NCBI GenBank assembly: GCA_036435485.1 | Contig: CM071600.1 | Span: forward strand, 63,671,546-63,735,545 | Reading direction: 5' to 3' | Source of the DNA: Saposhnikovia divaricata | Taxonomy: Eukaryota > Streptophyta > Magnoliopsida > Apiales > Apiaceae | Length of the DNA stretch: 64,000 nucleotides | In this document: positions 47,963-59,270 of the stretch, in pieces | Numbering within the stretch: position 1 is the stretch's first letter | Layout: each line of letters begins with the position of its first letter | Position numbers and translations under genes: made by a program | The notes under the pieces: generated by a model | The model's input: only the letters and a program-made list of their open reading frames with translations | Told to the model about the DNA's origin: nothing | Database searches by the model: none

Positions 47963-49068
47963 GTTTGGTATCAGAGCGAGGTTATAGTAAACTAGAAACG
48001 AGAGTGTGTAGGAGTGTGTATAGTTAAGCAAGGAACGTCAGAGTTCATATAGGACTCGTGTTGGACTATTGGATATAGTACCAGTTAGTGAGTTAAGATG
48101 TGAGTGGTGACAGATAGTTGAGCGGAGTTGGGTAGAAACCCTTGAAGCTGTAGGTAGTGGAACCTTCAGAGTCTAGTGCGCGTGACGATGACGTATAGAA
48201 TAGATGACATTAGGACGTGTAGCAGAAGAGTCTAGATCGAATGACGAGTCAGAGAAGGAGTCGACAAAGAAGATGTACGTGGAGGCCCTGGCAATACCTT
48301 TCTTTTCTTAATCAATATTTCTTTGATGAGTTTATTTTGACAATTGTCCTTCCCTGAAGTTGGATTTCCAGTTATGATGGAGACTGTAATGCCTATTTCT
48401 TTTATTTCTAAACCTTGTCAAGTTTGATATGTGAGTTTCGAAATTTCTTCATCAGTGAATAATCCTCTAGTTGATAGATCATCATTTCTTAGTATTGTGC
48501 CAGTCGTTTCTTTCCTGATTATCCTTTTCTTCTGAAGTAGTACCCATGGAATCCGTTTAGTTGTACTCCAGGGGTATGTTTGAAAAAAAATTTCATCAAT
48601 TGATTGTTAATTCGATGTTCGAATCTTTTATGTTTCTTTACTCCAACTGAGGTGAATAACCCTATTTATAGGGGACACAAGGACTGTTTGTCTGTGTGAT
48701 AGCAGTCTGATGGGACGCCATCACTTGTGTGTTGTGAAGTACAAGAAGGTTAATCACCTTTAGTCATGTCTTGAATAAGGCACGCAACAAGGTTCATTTG
48801 ATCATATTGATCTCTCGGTTATTCTTTTGTAATCTTTAATAATTGCATAAAAGCTTTTACTCATGATCACATTGTGTGACATTCATATTTGTAAGGAATC
48901 TATTTTGTTCAAAGATTCCATCGTTCTAGTTATTTCTTGAAATTCTTTTCGATGTTTAATCCGAGGCATTATGGATATGGAAGAGTGGAGATGGGGTGCG
49001 AGTCGTTTTAGGACCTTGTTCCTTCTTCTGCTGATTCCGAGGACGGAATCCTATTAAGGGGGAAAGAA
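47963..49068 (+). other. LARD internal region (1106 bp), non-coding
   Basis: Lies between the primer site and the polypurine tract. A short arginine-rich frame near 48230 (MTSQRRSRQRR) may be a leftover of the gag start. The remainder has no retroviral domain. The interior is only a quarter of one LTR's length. Confidence 0.8.
47966..47977 (+). other. LARD primer binding site
   Basis: TGGTATCAGAGC, the initiator tRNA-Met type, three bases after the LTR end. Confidence 0.9.
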
Positions 49069-52000
49069 TATAACGACCTAGAAAATTTTGAATTTAGAAT
49101 ATTTATTTTAAATATAAAGTATGAATATTATTATGATGTGATTATTTTTGGAAGGTGATATGTATGTGATTTTGTGTTTAAGTGTCCACCTGATGATATG
49201 TGTGTGCTGTGGAAGTTAATATATTTTTATTATTATTTTATTTGTATTTTTGGGGATTTAAATATGTTTAAATCCTGTATTATTGGTCTTCTAAAGATTT
49301 TATAAAATTATTAGAGTTACTAAAAATCCCGAAATCTTTTGTGTTATTGTCTTTATAATATTATTCAATTTTTAAAATTTTCGGGAGAATTAATTTTGGT
49401 GTTTTAGTATTTAAAAATGATTTTAAGAGTTTTATTGTATTTATAGAATCAAAACTTTGAAAATTCATATTTAATTCATTTTTGATCCGAAAAATATTTT
49501 GAAAATATGTGGGTGCTCATAATTTAATGTTCTTTATTTTAAAAATGAAAAGTTTAATTTTCCGAATGTTTTATTTAAATTCGATTTCCGAGAGTTGTTA
49601 ATTAGTTATAAAAGTATGTGTTAGTGTTGGATGGGCCAAGCCCATTAAGAGGTTATAACCCAGCAGCCCAGCATCAGAACAATCGAGAAAAAGACATCGG
49701 GGAGGCTACTTTGTTTTTCTTTTTTTCGATTTTGCTGAATCTCTCCCTCTTTTCAATTTCTCTCGCTATCTCTCTGTCCCCTCTTCTCCTCGACGAATTA
49801 CAAGCTGGGCGTGTATATCCGTTGCAAAGGTCGTGTGGGTGTGCCTTCTTTGCAATTCCAGTGAACAACTGCCGCGAATCCTTTATTTATCTTGGTATGG
49901 GTTCGATTTTCTTAGCTCGATTCTGTTGTTGTGGGTTGAATGGATTGATATATATGTTGTCGTGTATGTATAGGTGTGAGTATGTGCGCGTGTGTGTATA
50001 TGATTAGTGTGTGTAACTGTGTGGTTTGTGTATTGAGTAATTAGATTAGTGTGTGTGTGTGTGTTTTCTATGTATTATATGTAAGTGTGGTGATAAACTC
50101 CGAATTTTTGCAGGAAATCAGTCCCCTCCCCTCGATTTCTATTTCCGTTGTAGTGTGTGTATGTGGTACCTGCGTGGATGAAATTGTGTGGGTCGTATGT
50201 GTGTGTGTCGAGTTTAATAAGTGTGGGTGTGTGCGTTTGTGTAACCAGGTGTGGGTATGTGCTTATTCCCCTGTTCTGAGTTCTGTTCAAGCTGGGTAAT
50301 TATGTTGTATGGACCGTGACTATGTGTTATTTAGGCTTGATATTTGAATTTTCAGATTTTATTCATAATTGTTTAAGTTCTGTTTTTGGTTAAAAAGGAG
50401 TAACTAGTTTGGTTTGAATTTAAAGTATAAATGATGAACTGTTGGGTTGAAATTTAGGAATTAATCATTAGTTGTAAGGGTTAAATTAGTAAAGCTATGT
50501 TAATTGGAATTATGTATATCGTTAAGTGTTAATTTATGTGTCTTTATAATTGTTAGTTAGCAATTGTCAAGGTCTGAGCTGTACGTGCAGTTATATGGAG
50601 TTTAATTGATTTTGAATATATATTTAGTAATGAATTTGATAAGAGTTTGAGTTATATGAATTGTTAAGTGTTGATTCCAGATTAATGATTATCTATTAGT
50701 AATTATTAGAATAATGACCTGCATATGTGTTGTCTAACGTTAATTGATTTTCGGATAATTAGAGTTATATTACTTGCTTGTATCTGATAAGTGATATGTG
50801 TTATAAGGTATAAGTGCAAGTTGACTTTATATGCTAAGTGCTTAAATGATATATTTAATTTACATGTTTTACGTGTTACGTGCTTAAGTGATGTATTGTT
50901 GTATAAAACTGTATATTTGTATAAATGTTCAGTAGTGGTTTCTGAAAAGTACCACTGGCCCTAGAGGCTGTGTGGTGGTTTTAATTTAGTTTTCAAATGT
51001 AATTTATAGTAAAGTTAAGTTATCAATTTACTTTTCTTATGTGTTTAGTTGCCGCATGTTCGGGCGGGTACTTTTCATTATTTGTTTATTTTATGTTGCT
51101 GTCATAGAAACAGCTTGTTATTTCCTTGGATTGGTTGAATTGAAAAGCAGGGATGAATTGTATTTGAGGGGCTGTGCCCATAGTCCGATAAACGAATACT
51201 TCATGCCGAAATTTTCTAAAAATCCCCTGCGTTTTAAAGTTATTTAAATTATTTGATTTAAAGATTTAAAGGCATATATGTGTATAAGTGTTTAAGTACA
51301 TATGTGATGATTAATGAGGTGTGGATATATATATTTATGTATGTATTGCTTTGTGAGTTATAAGTAATTAGCTATCGATTGGATTGTTTATGTACTAAAT
51401 AGTACTTTACTATTATTTCAAGTATGATTAGGGATTCGATATAGAGCCAGTGCACATGTTGACGGTTTATTGAAGAAGATGCATGCGTGATCGAATAAAG
51501 ACCGTGATTAAGTATCGAATCGACGCGTGGAAACGAGGCAAGTGTACTAACCCTCGCTTATCGTTCAAGCGAGATACATATGTTTTTATTCAATATAATT
51601 ATTTCCTTCAAATCCGTATTGCTAGTATTCTCTCCTTCAAATTATTGATAAGGATATATTTTATTCATATATCATGTGAAAAGTAGAAATACAGTTTTAT
51701 TGCCAGTATTATTCTTTCTTAAGTATTGTCGCTCATTAAAATGGCTTAAGTAATTAAAGATGTTTTTAAAATTTCCTTATACTGGGCTGGTCTTTTGCCA
51801 GTGAGTATAAAGGACTGAAAAGTGAAATGTTTTAAAGTATTAATAAGATGGTTTATAAGTTGGATAAGCGTAAGAGGCTAGGGTGGTCCTAGTCCAGCAC
51901 TTTTGTTAAGCGTAAGAGGCTAGGGTGGTCCTAGTCCAGCACCTTTGTTTAGCGTAAGAGGCTAGGGTGGTCCTAGTCCAGCATTAAAGGCCAATGTGTT

Positions 52001-53514
52001 GCCTAATTGAGAACCTAATTTCAAAGAAAGGAAGACTTTACGTGGCTGATCACCCGTATTGTCCGTAATCAGAAGAATAATAAAATCAATTTAAATGTTT
52101 AAAAAAAGTTTTACGGAAAGTATGTTTTATTTGTGGAATAGTTTTAATGAGAGGAATGTTTTGATAAGATATACCTGTTTTACTGTAAATGATTATCAGT
52201 TTAGAAATTGTGTATTTCAGATTAAATTGTTGTCTATAGGATAAAAGTTGAAACCTCAGTAAAATAATGAGATTAAGGATAGATAGAAGTTTTTCAGTTA
52301 TTCCCTTCGCAAGTAACATTGTACGTGAAAGTGGAGTAAGAATGATTGGAAAAATTCTTGATATTCTTTCTCTCAAAGTTTTATCTGGGGCAAAGATGGT
52401 TAGTAGTAAATAGAAGAGTGTTATGTTAGAATATTAAAGGGGGGTGTTTATACTATGTAAAGGGTATGAGTAACGACGATAGATAATGTTATTTTATAGA
52501 GTAGTTGTATATTCTTGTTGACTGTTATAAAATAATTCACGGTTATTACGGTCACTGTGGCATGTGTTGCGCAGTGATAGTGAGAACCGAGAATGATTTG
52601 AGATCTTCTTAGTAATTCAAACTCATGATTGTCAGGCCGGTTAGGCAGCTAGGTATGCAAATGCTTAGCGACATGAATGAGATTTGAGTAACTGAGAATT
52701 TCTTGGAGATTTCGTTAAAGTGTTAGATAAAGTATTTTTGCAAGTATTAAAAGTATTGAATCTAGTATTACGACCCTTCTCAGTTATTAATCTTGATTTC
52801 GAGTTATAAATGTTTTAAATGATATTAATCTTCTGTTATAGTTAAGAATCCAGATTTCAAGTATAGTATTGATTATAATTTAGTGAGCATTCCTTCGCTC
52901 ATATTTATTGCTACTATTTCTTGAATTGCGATTATTGCAGTCTTATTTCATCCAGTACAGTTCTATATATATATAACTTGCTGAGCATTCTTTGGCTCAC
53001 ACTTGTTGTTTTTTTTAAAATCTAACTTTTCAGTAAACTAGTTGGCGAGGCTTAGCATGTGCAGTTCAGAAAGTGGAAAGAAGAAGCAGGATGCTGTTGT
53101 GAAGCTGACGTGGATCAGGGTATTTAGATTTAAAGTTGAATTATTGTATGTAAATTATAGTTTTAGTAGTTATAGTATATATTTGAGTAGTTGGCCTGGT
53201 ATACTTCTATTCGAAGTTATACCAGTGATTTAAGTTTGTATAGGTTTTGTAAATAGAGTTGTATTTAAGTTGGTTTTGGATTTTCTTGTTTCTAGAACTG
53301 TAACCTAAGATCCTGAGTTAGGAGTTGGGGTCAAAGAGCTATTGATTGAGTTTTTATTTTTATTTCAGTTTTATTTTGATTTTCAGATTTTTAGTTTAGT
53401 ATCCAGCAGGTTTATGTTGTATTTACGAATACATCATGGCCAATTTTTGTTAGAATTATTGAGTTTGTTAGCGTGACGCCCAAATCTACTGACCCCGGAT
53501 TTGGGGGCGTTACA
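49069..53514 (+). repeat. LARD 3' LTR (4446 bp)
   Basis: Copy of 43517-47962 at a constant offset of 5552. Differences noticed lie near 50788, 50840, 51104, 51142, 51508 and 52393. It carries the TATA box (49607) and the tandem triplet (51866-51991). Confidence 0.92.
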
Positions 53515-56500
53515 GCCATGAATGCAGATATTCGTTTGAGTTTGGATGTGGCTGCTGGTGGAAATTTCAAGAAGGCACCAACTACACAGGCTAAAGCACT
53601 TCTTGAAGAATTAGCATCTAATAATTATTCATGGGCACCTAGTGGGACGAGCTCAGCAAAAGCAGCACAAGAATCTGAGATGATCAACATGCTGGCTCAA
53701 AAGTTGGATACTCTAACTCAGGAGGTGCGAGGACAAAAGGTAAATGTGAATGCTATTTCTTCACCTATGGAAGGGTATCATGATTATGGTGCTAGTCAGA
53801 ACTCGTATGTTCAACAATTTCCAGAAGAAGCATCTTTTATTCAAGGAAGACAACCTTGGCCTGTGCAGAATAATTCTTACTACAATCCAAATCAAAGGCC
53901 AAACAATAATCTTTCTTATAGTAACAATCATGCGGCTAATCCTTCATATTCATTTCCAAGGCAGAATCAACCTCCTGGTTTTCAGTCACGACCACCGTAT
54001 CAAGCACAGCAGCAGTATCAACCTCCGCCAAAGAAAGAACCAGCTGAGTGGGAGGTTGCACTAAATAAGATTATGCAAGGGACTTCTGGGGCATTGGCTA
54101 ATATGGAATCAAGAATAGATCAGATGGCATCATCTCAAAAGATGCTAGAAACACAGATTGGACAGATTGCCTCAAAGATGGGTGTTCGTGAGCAAGGATC
54201 ACTTCCTAGTCAACCCGACAAGACTGGTAAAGAGCAATGCAAAGCAATTACTTTGAGGAGCGGAAGAGAGTTGCCCGAGGTTGAGATTCTTAAGCCTAAG
54301 GAGAGTGATACTGAGAAAGAGGATAAGCCAGTGGAGATTACTGCAGACACGTCAGAAAAAGAAGATGAAAAGAAGAAGGAAGAAGATTCAGAAAAGCCGT
54401 ATGTTCCTCCACCACCTTATGTTCCTCCTATTCCATTTCCACAGAGACTTCACAACAGGCATTTAGAGAAGCAGTACGAGAAGTTCTTGACTATGTTCCG
54501 GCAGTTGCATGTTAATATTCCGTTGGCTGAAGCTTTGAATCAGATGCCGCTTTATGCTAAATTTCTTAAGGAGATGTTGACAAAGAAGAGGAAACTTGAA
54601 GATGCAAAGACTATTACTCTTAATGCTGAATGCAGTGCAGTCATCCAAAAGGCCATTCCTCAGAAATTGAAAGATCCAGGAAGCTTCTCTTTGCCTTGCA
54701 CTATTGGGAAGATGGAAAACATGAAAGCCTTGTGCGACTTAGGGGCAAGTGTGAGTTTGATGCCATATTCAATCTGCAAAAGGCTTGGTCTTGGAGAACT
54801 TAAAAAGACACGGATTTCACTTCAGTTGGCGGATCGTTCTGTTAAGTATCCATTGGGGGTTATTGAAGACGTGGTTGTTAAAGTGGATAAATTTGTCATA
54901 CCTTGTGATTTTGTTGTGTTAGAGATGGATGAAGATGTCGAGATACCCATTATCTTGGGAAGGCCATTCTTGGCTACTACTGGCACTACAATCAATGTTA
55001 AAGCTGGAAAATTGACATTGAATGTTGGCGAGGACAAAGTGGAATTTGATCTGAACAAAGCAATGAAGATACCTCCTTTTGGAGCAACTTGTTTTACCAT
55101 TGACATAGTGGATGACATTGTGCAGCTCGAGAATGAACACTTCGTGGGAGCAGATCGGGTGTTGGATGATGTAGTAGAAGAAGAAGTACTGGTTGTACGA
55201 GACACAGAAGTTGAGATGGCTTTTACACTTTCAGAGGCACCACAGGTGGAACTTAAACCTCTACCTGATAATTTGAGGTATGCCTTTCTTGGTCCTAATG
55301 ATACATATCCTGTGGTAGTTTCTGCTTTGCTCATTGATGATGAGAGAGAAAAGTTATTACATGTTCTTCGGCAATATAAATCAGCTATTGGTTGGACAAT
55401 TCAAGATATCAAGGGAATTAGCCCTGCTCTTTGCATGCATAGAATTGCCTTAGAAGATGATCATAAGCCTGTGATTGAGGGACAAAGAAGATTGAATCCG
55501 AATTTGCAAGAGGTGGTGAAGAAAGAAATCACTAAGTTGCTTGATGCTGGTATCATATATTCGGTTCCATACAGTAAATGGGTTAGCCCTATTCATGTTG
55601 TGCCTAAGAAAGGTGGGATGACTGTTGTTCACAATGAGAAGAACGAGTTGATTCCTACGAGAACAGTAACAGGTTGGAGAGTTTGCATTGATTATAGGAA
55701 GTTGAATAACGCTACTCGCAAAGATCACTTTCCCCTCCCATTCATTGATCAAATGCTCGAAAGGTTGGCGGGTAATGAGTATTACAACTTTCTGGATGGA
55801 TTCTCGGGTTACTTTCAGATTCCTATTGCACCCGAAGATCAAGAGAAGACCACCTTTACTTGTCCTTATGGCACTTTTGCTTATCGGAGGCTTCCTTTTG
55901 GTTTGTGTAATGGTCCTTCAACGTTTCAACGGCTCATGAACCACATTTTCTCAGATTTTATAGGGCGAGACATGGAGGTCTTTATGGATGACTTCACGGT
56001 TTATGGTTCTTCTTTTGAATCATGTCTAGCCAGTTTATCAAAGGTGTTGCAGAGATGTACTGAAACGAATCTTGTTCTTAATTGGGAAAAATGTCACTTT
56101 ATGGTGAAGGAAGGCATTGTGCTTGGGCATAAAATCTCTAATAAAGGCATTGAGGTCGATAGAGCAAAAATTGAAGTTATTGAAAAATTGCCACCACCTT
56201 CATCTGTGAAAGGAATTCGAAGCTTTCTTGGGCATGCTGGTTTTTATCGACGGTTCATCAAGGATTTCTCCAAGTTAGCTCAGCCACTCTGCAATCTTCT
56301 TGAAAAGGATCGTGTTTTTTACTTTGATGAAAGTTGTCTTGATGCTTTTAACAGGTTGAAGAAGGAACTTACTTCTGCACCCATAGTTACATCTCCCGAT
56401 TGGAGCTTGCCATTTGAGCTCATGTGTGATGCTAGTGACTATGCTGTGGGTGTTGTTCTTGGGCAAAAGAAGGATAAGCGTATGCATGTGATAGCTTATG

Positions 56501-58155
56501 CAAGCAAGACTCTTGATGATGCACAAATCAACTATTCCACTACGGAGAAAGAGCTACTCGCAGTGGTATTTGCACTTGATAAATTCAGATCCTATCTTGT
56601 TGGGTCTAAGGTGATTGTCTATTCGGATCATGCTGCTATTCGTTTCTTGATGACGAAGAAGGATGCCAAACCTCGTCTAGTTCGTTGGATTCTTTTACTT
56701 CAGGAATTTGATCTTGAGATTCGAGATAAGAAGGGGTGCGAGAACTTGGTAGCTGATCATTTATCTAGGTTGGACCAAGGAGATGGAGAGGTAGGAAGTG
56801 AAAAACCTATCAATGATAAATTTCCGGAAGAGCAGCTTCTAGGTGTGTCCTTGTCTACACCATGGTATGCAGATTTTGTGAATTACATTGTGGGAGGAGT
56901 TGTGCCGGATAATCTTTCTTATAATCAGAAGAAGAAGTTCTTTTATGATGTGAAGCATTACTATTGGGAAGAACCGCTGCTTTACAAAGAATGTGTTGAT
57001 GGAATGTTTCGTAGATGTGTACCTCATGATGAAGTTCCTCATATTTTCAGGCATTGTCATTCTCTAGAGTGTGGAGGTCATAACAGTAGCATGAAGACAG
57101 TTGCTAAGATTTTGCAGTCAGGATTCTATTGGCCAACCATGCATCAGGATGCTAGAGACTTTGTAGCTAAATGTGATAGATGTCAACGAGTTGGGAATAT
57201 TTCGAGGAGGAACGAGATGCCTTTACAATCTATTCTTGAGGTGGAGATTTTCGATGTGTGGGGGATGGACTTCATGGGTCCATTTCCATCTTCTTATGGA
57301 AATCAGTATATTTTGGTGGGAGTTGATTATGTCTCTAAATGGGTTGAAGCGATTGCGTCTCCTACTAATGATGCTAGAGTGGTGAAGAAGTTCCTGAAGA
57401 AAAATGTGTTCACTAGATTTGGAGTGCCAAGGGCTATTATCAATGATGGAGGTTCGCACTTTTGCAATAAACAGGTGGCTGATCTCTTGAAAAAGTATGG
57501 TGTGACACAAAAGGTGGCAACTCCTTATCATCCGCAAACAAGTGGACAAGTTGAGATTTCGAATCGTGAGCTGAAGTCAATTTTGGAGAAGACAGTGGCA
57601 AGTTCGAGAAAAGATTGGTCAACAAAGCTTGATGATGCTCTTTGGGCATATAGAACGGCATTTAAAACACCTATTGGGATGTCTCCATACAGGTTGGTCT
57701 TTGGGAAGCCATGTCATTTGCCGGTGGAACTTCAGCATAAGGCGTTTTGGGCGACAAGAAATTTGAATTTTGATCTAAAATTCGCGGGAGAGAAGCGTTT
57801 GCTTCAACTTGGAGAGCTTGAGGAGATTAGGCTCCAGTCTTATGAAAATGCTAGTATCTACAAGGAGAAGACCAAATTGTGGCATGATAAGCACATTCAG
57901 AATAAGGAATTTGAGGTTGGGCAGCATGTTCTATTGTTTAATTCAAGACTCCGTTTATTTCCCGGAAAGCTCAAATCACGATGGACCGGACCTTTTGAGA
58001 TTGTGAAGGTCTATCCTAATGGAGTTTGTGAGATTACTAGGGAAGGGTCAGATGTTTTCAAGGTGAACGGGCAGAGACTTAAGCCGTACCTGCTTGCAGA
58101 AACAGTGGAGCGAGGAATGAGCAGTCTTTACTTCCAGGACCTTATCATCAGTTGA
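53515..58155 (+). CDS. Athila-like gag-pol, 3' part (end of gag, protease, RT, RNase H, integrase)
   Basis: Open without a break for about 1545 codons. In order: end of gag (Gln/Asn/Pro-rich, no CCHC knuckle seen); aspartic protease (CDLGASVSLMP near 54733, IILGRPFLATTG near 54950); RT (RVCIDYRKLN near 55680, FMDD at 55981); RNase H (CDASDYAVGVVLG near 56425, VYSDHAAIRFL near 56620, VADHLSRL); integrase (CDRCQRVGNISRR near 57172, WGMDFMGP, HPQTSGQVEISNRE near 57535); and a C-terminal SRLRLFPGKLKSRW segment. No chromodomain. The first codon of this part completes the codon split at 43516. The two parts sum to 5271 nt, a multiple of three, so the ORF was intact when the insertion happened. The element could still have encoded active enzymes recently. 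Confidence 0.94.
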   Translation, partial: AMNADIRLSLDVAAGGNFKKAPTTQAKALLEELASNNYSWAPSGTSSAKAAQESEMINMLAQKLDTLTQEVRGQKVNVNAISSPMEGYHDYGASQNSYVQQFPEEASFIQGRQPWPVQNNSYYNPNQRPNNNLSYSNNHAANPSYSFPRQNQPPGFQSRPPYQAQQQYQPPPKKEPAEWEVALNKIMQGTSGALANMESRIDQMASSQKMLETQIGQIASKMGVREQGSLPSQPDKTGKEQCKAITLRSGRELPEVEILKPKESDTEKEDKPVEITADTSEKEDEKKKEEDSEKPYVPPPPYVPPIPFPQRLHNRHLEKQYEKFLTMFRQLHVNIPLAEALNQMPLYAKFLKEMLTKKRKLEDAKTITLNAECSAVIQKAIPQKLKDPGSFSLPCTIGKMENMKALCDLGASVSLMPYSICKRLGLGELKKTRISLQLADRSVKYPLGVIEDVVVKVDKFVIPCDFVVLEMDEDVEIPIILGRPFLATTGTTINVKAGKLTLNVGEDKVEFDLNKAMKIPPFGATCFTIDIVDDIVQLENEHFVGADRVLDDVVEEEVLVVRDTEVEMAFTLSEAPQVELKPLPDNLRYAFLGPNDTYPVVVSALLIDDEREKLLHVLRQYKSAIGWTIQDIKGISPALCMHRIALEDDHKPVIEGQRRLNPNLQEVVKKEITKLLDAGIIYSVPYSKWVSPIHVVPKKGGMTVVHNEKNELIPTRTVTGWRVCIDYRKLNNATRKDHFPLPFIDQMLERLAGNEYYNFLDGFSGYFQIPIAPEDQEKTTFTCPYGTFAYRRLPFGLCNGPSTFQRLMNHIFSDFIGRDMEVFMDDFTVYGSSFESCLASLSKVLQRCTETNLVLNWEKCHFMVKEGIVLGHKISNKGIEVDRAKIEVIEKLPPPSSVKGIRSFLGHAGFYRRFIKDFSKLAQPLCNLLEKDRVFYFDESCLDAFNRLKKELTSAPIVTSPDWSLPFELMCDASDYAVGVVLGQKKDKRMHVIAYASKTLDDAQINYSTTEKELLAVVFALDKFRSYLVGSKVIVYSDHAAIRFLMTKKDAKPRLVRWILLLQEFDLEIRDKKGCENLVADHLSRLDQGDGEVGSEKPINDKFPEEQLLGVSLSTPWYADFVNYIVGGVVPDNLSYNQKKKFFYDVKHYYWEEPLLYKECVDGMFRRCVPHDEVPHIFRHCHSLECGGHNSSMKTVAKILQSGFYWPTMHQDARDFVAKCDRCQRVGNISRRNEMPLQSILEVEIFDVWGMDFMGPFPSSYGNQYILVGVDYVSKWVEAIASPTNDARVVKKFLKKNVFTRFGVPRAIINDGGSHFCNKQVADLLKKYGVTQKVATPYHPQTSGQVEISNRELKSILEKTVASSRKDWSTKLDDALWAYRTAFKTPIGMSPYRLVFGKPCHLPVELQHKAFWATRNLNFDLKFAGEKRLLQLGELEEIRLQSYENASIYKEKTKLWHDKHIQNKEFEVGQHVLLFNSRLRLFPGKLKSRWTGPFEIVKVYPNGVCEITREGSDVFKVNGQRLKPYLLAETVERGMSSLYFQDLIIS

Positions 58156-58567
58156 GAATCGGCGTCGGGCTAACGACGTTAAACAAATGCGCTTCGTGGG
58201 AGGCAACCCACGCTTTTGTGTAAAAAAAAAAACAAAAAAAACACAAAAAAAATTGGAGTGTTGTGAGTGTGAAAAAAAAACACAAAAAAAAAAAAAATTC
58301 GAATTTTCTGAGTGAAACGCAGGCTGCGCCTGCGTTTCTGTCTGAGGGGCAGGTTGCAGGTGAGTAACGCAGGCTGCGCCTGCGTTACTGGTATGGCCGC
58401 AGTCTGCATGTCTGTTGCGCAGGCTGCGCCTGCGCCACTGAAGTTTGAGCAGTTTGCCTGTGCGCGTGCAGGCTGCTTCTGTATAAAAAAAAAAAAAATT
58501 CAAACCCAAATCTTTTATACTCTCATCTTTCCACCCAAATCAAATCCTAAATCAATTCCAAAACCCT
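58156..58567. other. Post-pol region of plus-strand Athila-like element
   Basis: Non-coding. 58189-58210 is the conserved post-pol motif shared with 11878-11900. A-rich runs follow (58220-58300). Then three hairpin words occur: AACGCAGGCTGCGCCTGCGT near 58315-58336 and 58364-58386, and GCGCAGGCTGCGCCTGCGCC near 58417-58436. The region looks like the leader of the expected third ORF, but the copia element at 58568 ends the visible part. Confidence 0.65.
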
Positions 58568-58635
58568 TGTTAGGAATATGTTGTACTTGATGATAACTTC
58601 ACAATCAATCAAATTGTTTAAGGTTTTGTAGCTGT

Positions 58636-58969
58636 CAACGGATGAGGATTTATAACTCTATCCGTTGACAGGTAGCTCATCAACGGATGAGGTTTTGTAG
58701 CACACTGCAGTATCTCTATGTTATCAGTCGATAGTGTTTATCCACAGTCATGTTGACTATCAACGGATAGGCAGAATAGGGTAGCCAATTGTAAATAAGC
58801 TATGCTATGTAATTCTGTCTAAGTGAAAGTGTATCAACGGATGAAGACTAAACTCTATCAACGGATACAACTCAAATCCACTCTATCAACGGATACAGCT
58901 CAAGTCCCAATATCAACGGATACTGCTCTATACATCATCAACGGATGTCAGTGTACATCATCAACGGAT
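58636..58969 (+). repeat. Cluster of ten CAACGGAT octamers in copia LTR
   Basis: Octamer starts: 58636, 58681, 58761, 58835, 58859, 58887, 58914, 58939 and 58962, plus an inverted copy at 58660. The wider consensus is TATCAACGGATA or CATCAACGGATG. Spacing is irregular (23-80 bases). Confidence 0.95.
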
Positions 58970-59263
58970 AATCATTGACACTGATTTCTATGATTAGCTG
59001 GAGGTTAGCAGTTGATAAGGACATGTTTGACTGACAGATCACATGAGTTGAAAGTAGATACAAAAAGCAGTATGGCAGCCATACTTTGGAAACACAGAAG
59101 AAAGAAGCATTCCATTTACACTATGAATACAAGAAAGGTGCAGGAGACATGTCTGAACACAAGGACAACCTTTCGGCTACATATGTATTTGGAGTGTAGT
59201 AGCAAGTCAACTAGAATTAGATTAGTATTATCTTATTCCAGTAGTACTTGTAAAACTTGGGAT

Positions 59264-59270
59264 ATATAAC
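59264..59270 (+). promoter_or_regulatory. Putative copia LTR TATA box
   Basis: TATATAA, 133 bases before the AATAAA poly(A) signal at 59397. This is a sensible U3-R arrangement for a plant copia LTR. Inferred by position. Confidence 0.5.

Larger units (their letters stand above)
43517..53514 (+). mobile_element. Large-LTR non-autonomous retrotransposon (LARD-like), 9998 bp
   Basis: Two 4446-bp direct repeats flank a 1106-bp interior. Target duplication GCCAT at 43512-43516 and 53515-53519. The tRNA-iMet-type primer site TGGTATCAGAGC is at 47966-47977. The polypurine tract ATTAAGGGGGAAAGAA (49053-49068) abuts the 3' LTR. GAGGACGGAATCC just before it resembles the 3' end of Tekay/Del chromoviruses. 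The interior has no gag or pol. LTR ends are TATAACGACC...GGGGCGTTACA, so the 5' dinucleotide is TA instead of TG in both copies. I counted about six substitutions between the LTRs and no length difference, so the insertion is very young. Confidence 0.93.

Noticed and set aside
58048..58590. Short frames on both strands behind the Athila-like pol
   Set aside because: Low-complexity phenylalanine/lysine runs from A-rich DNA and hairpin words. No start context or homology.
59012..59269. 85-codon frame in the copia LTR
   Set aside because: Lies in U3 of the LTR, and no protein family was recognised.
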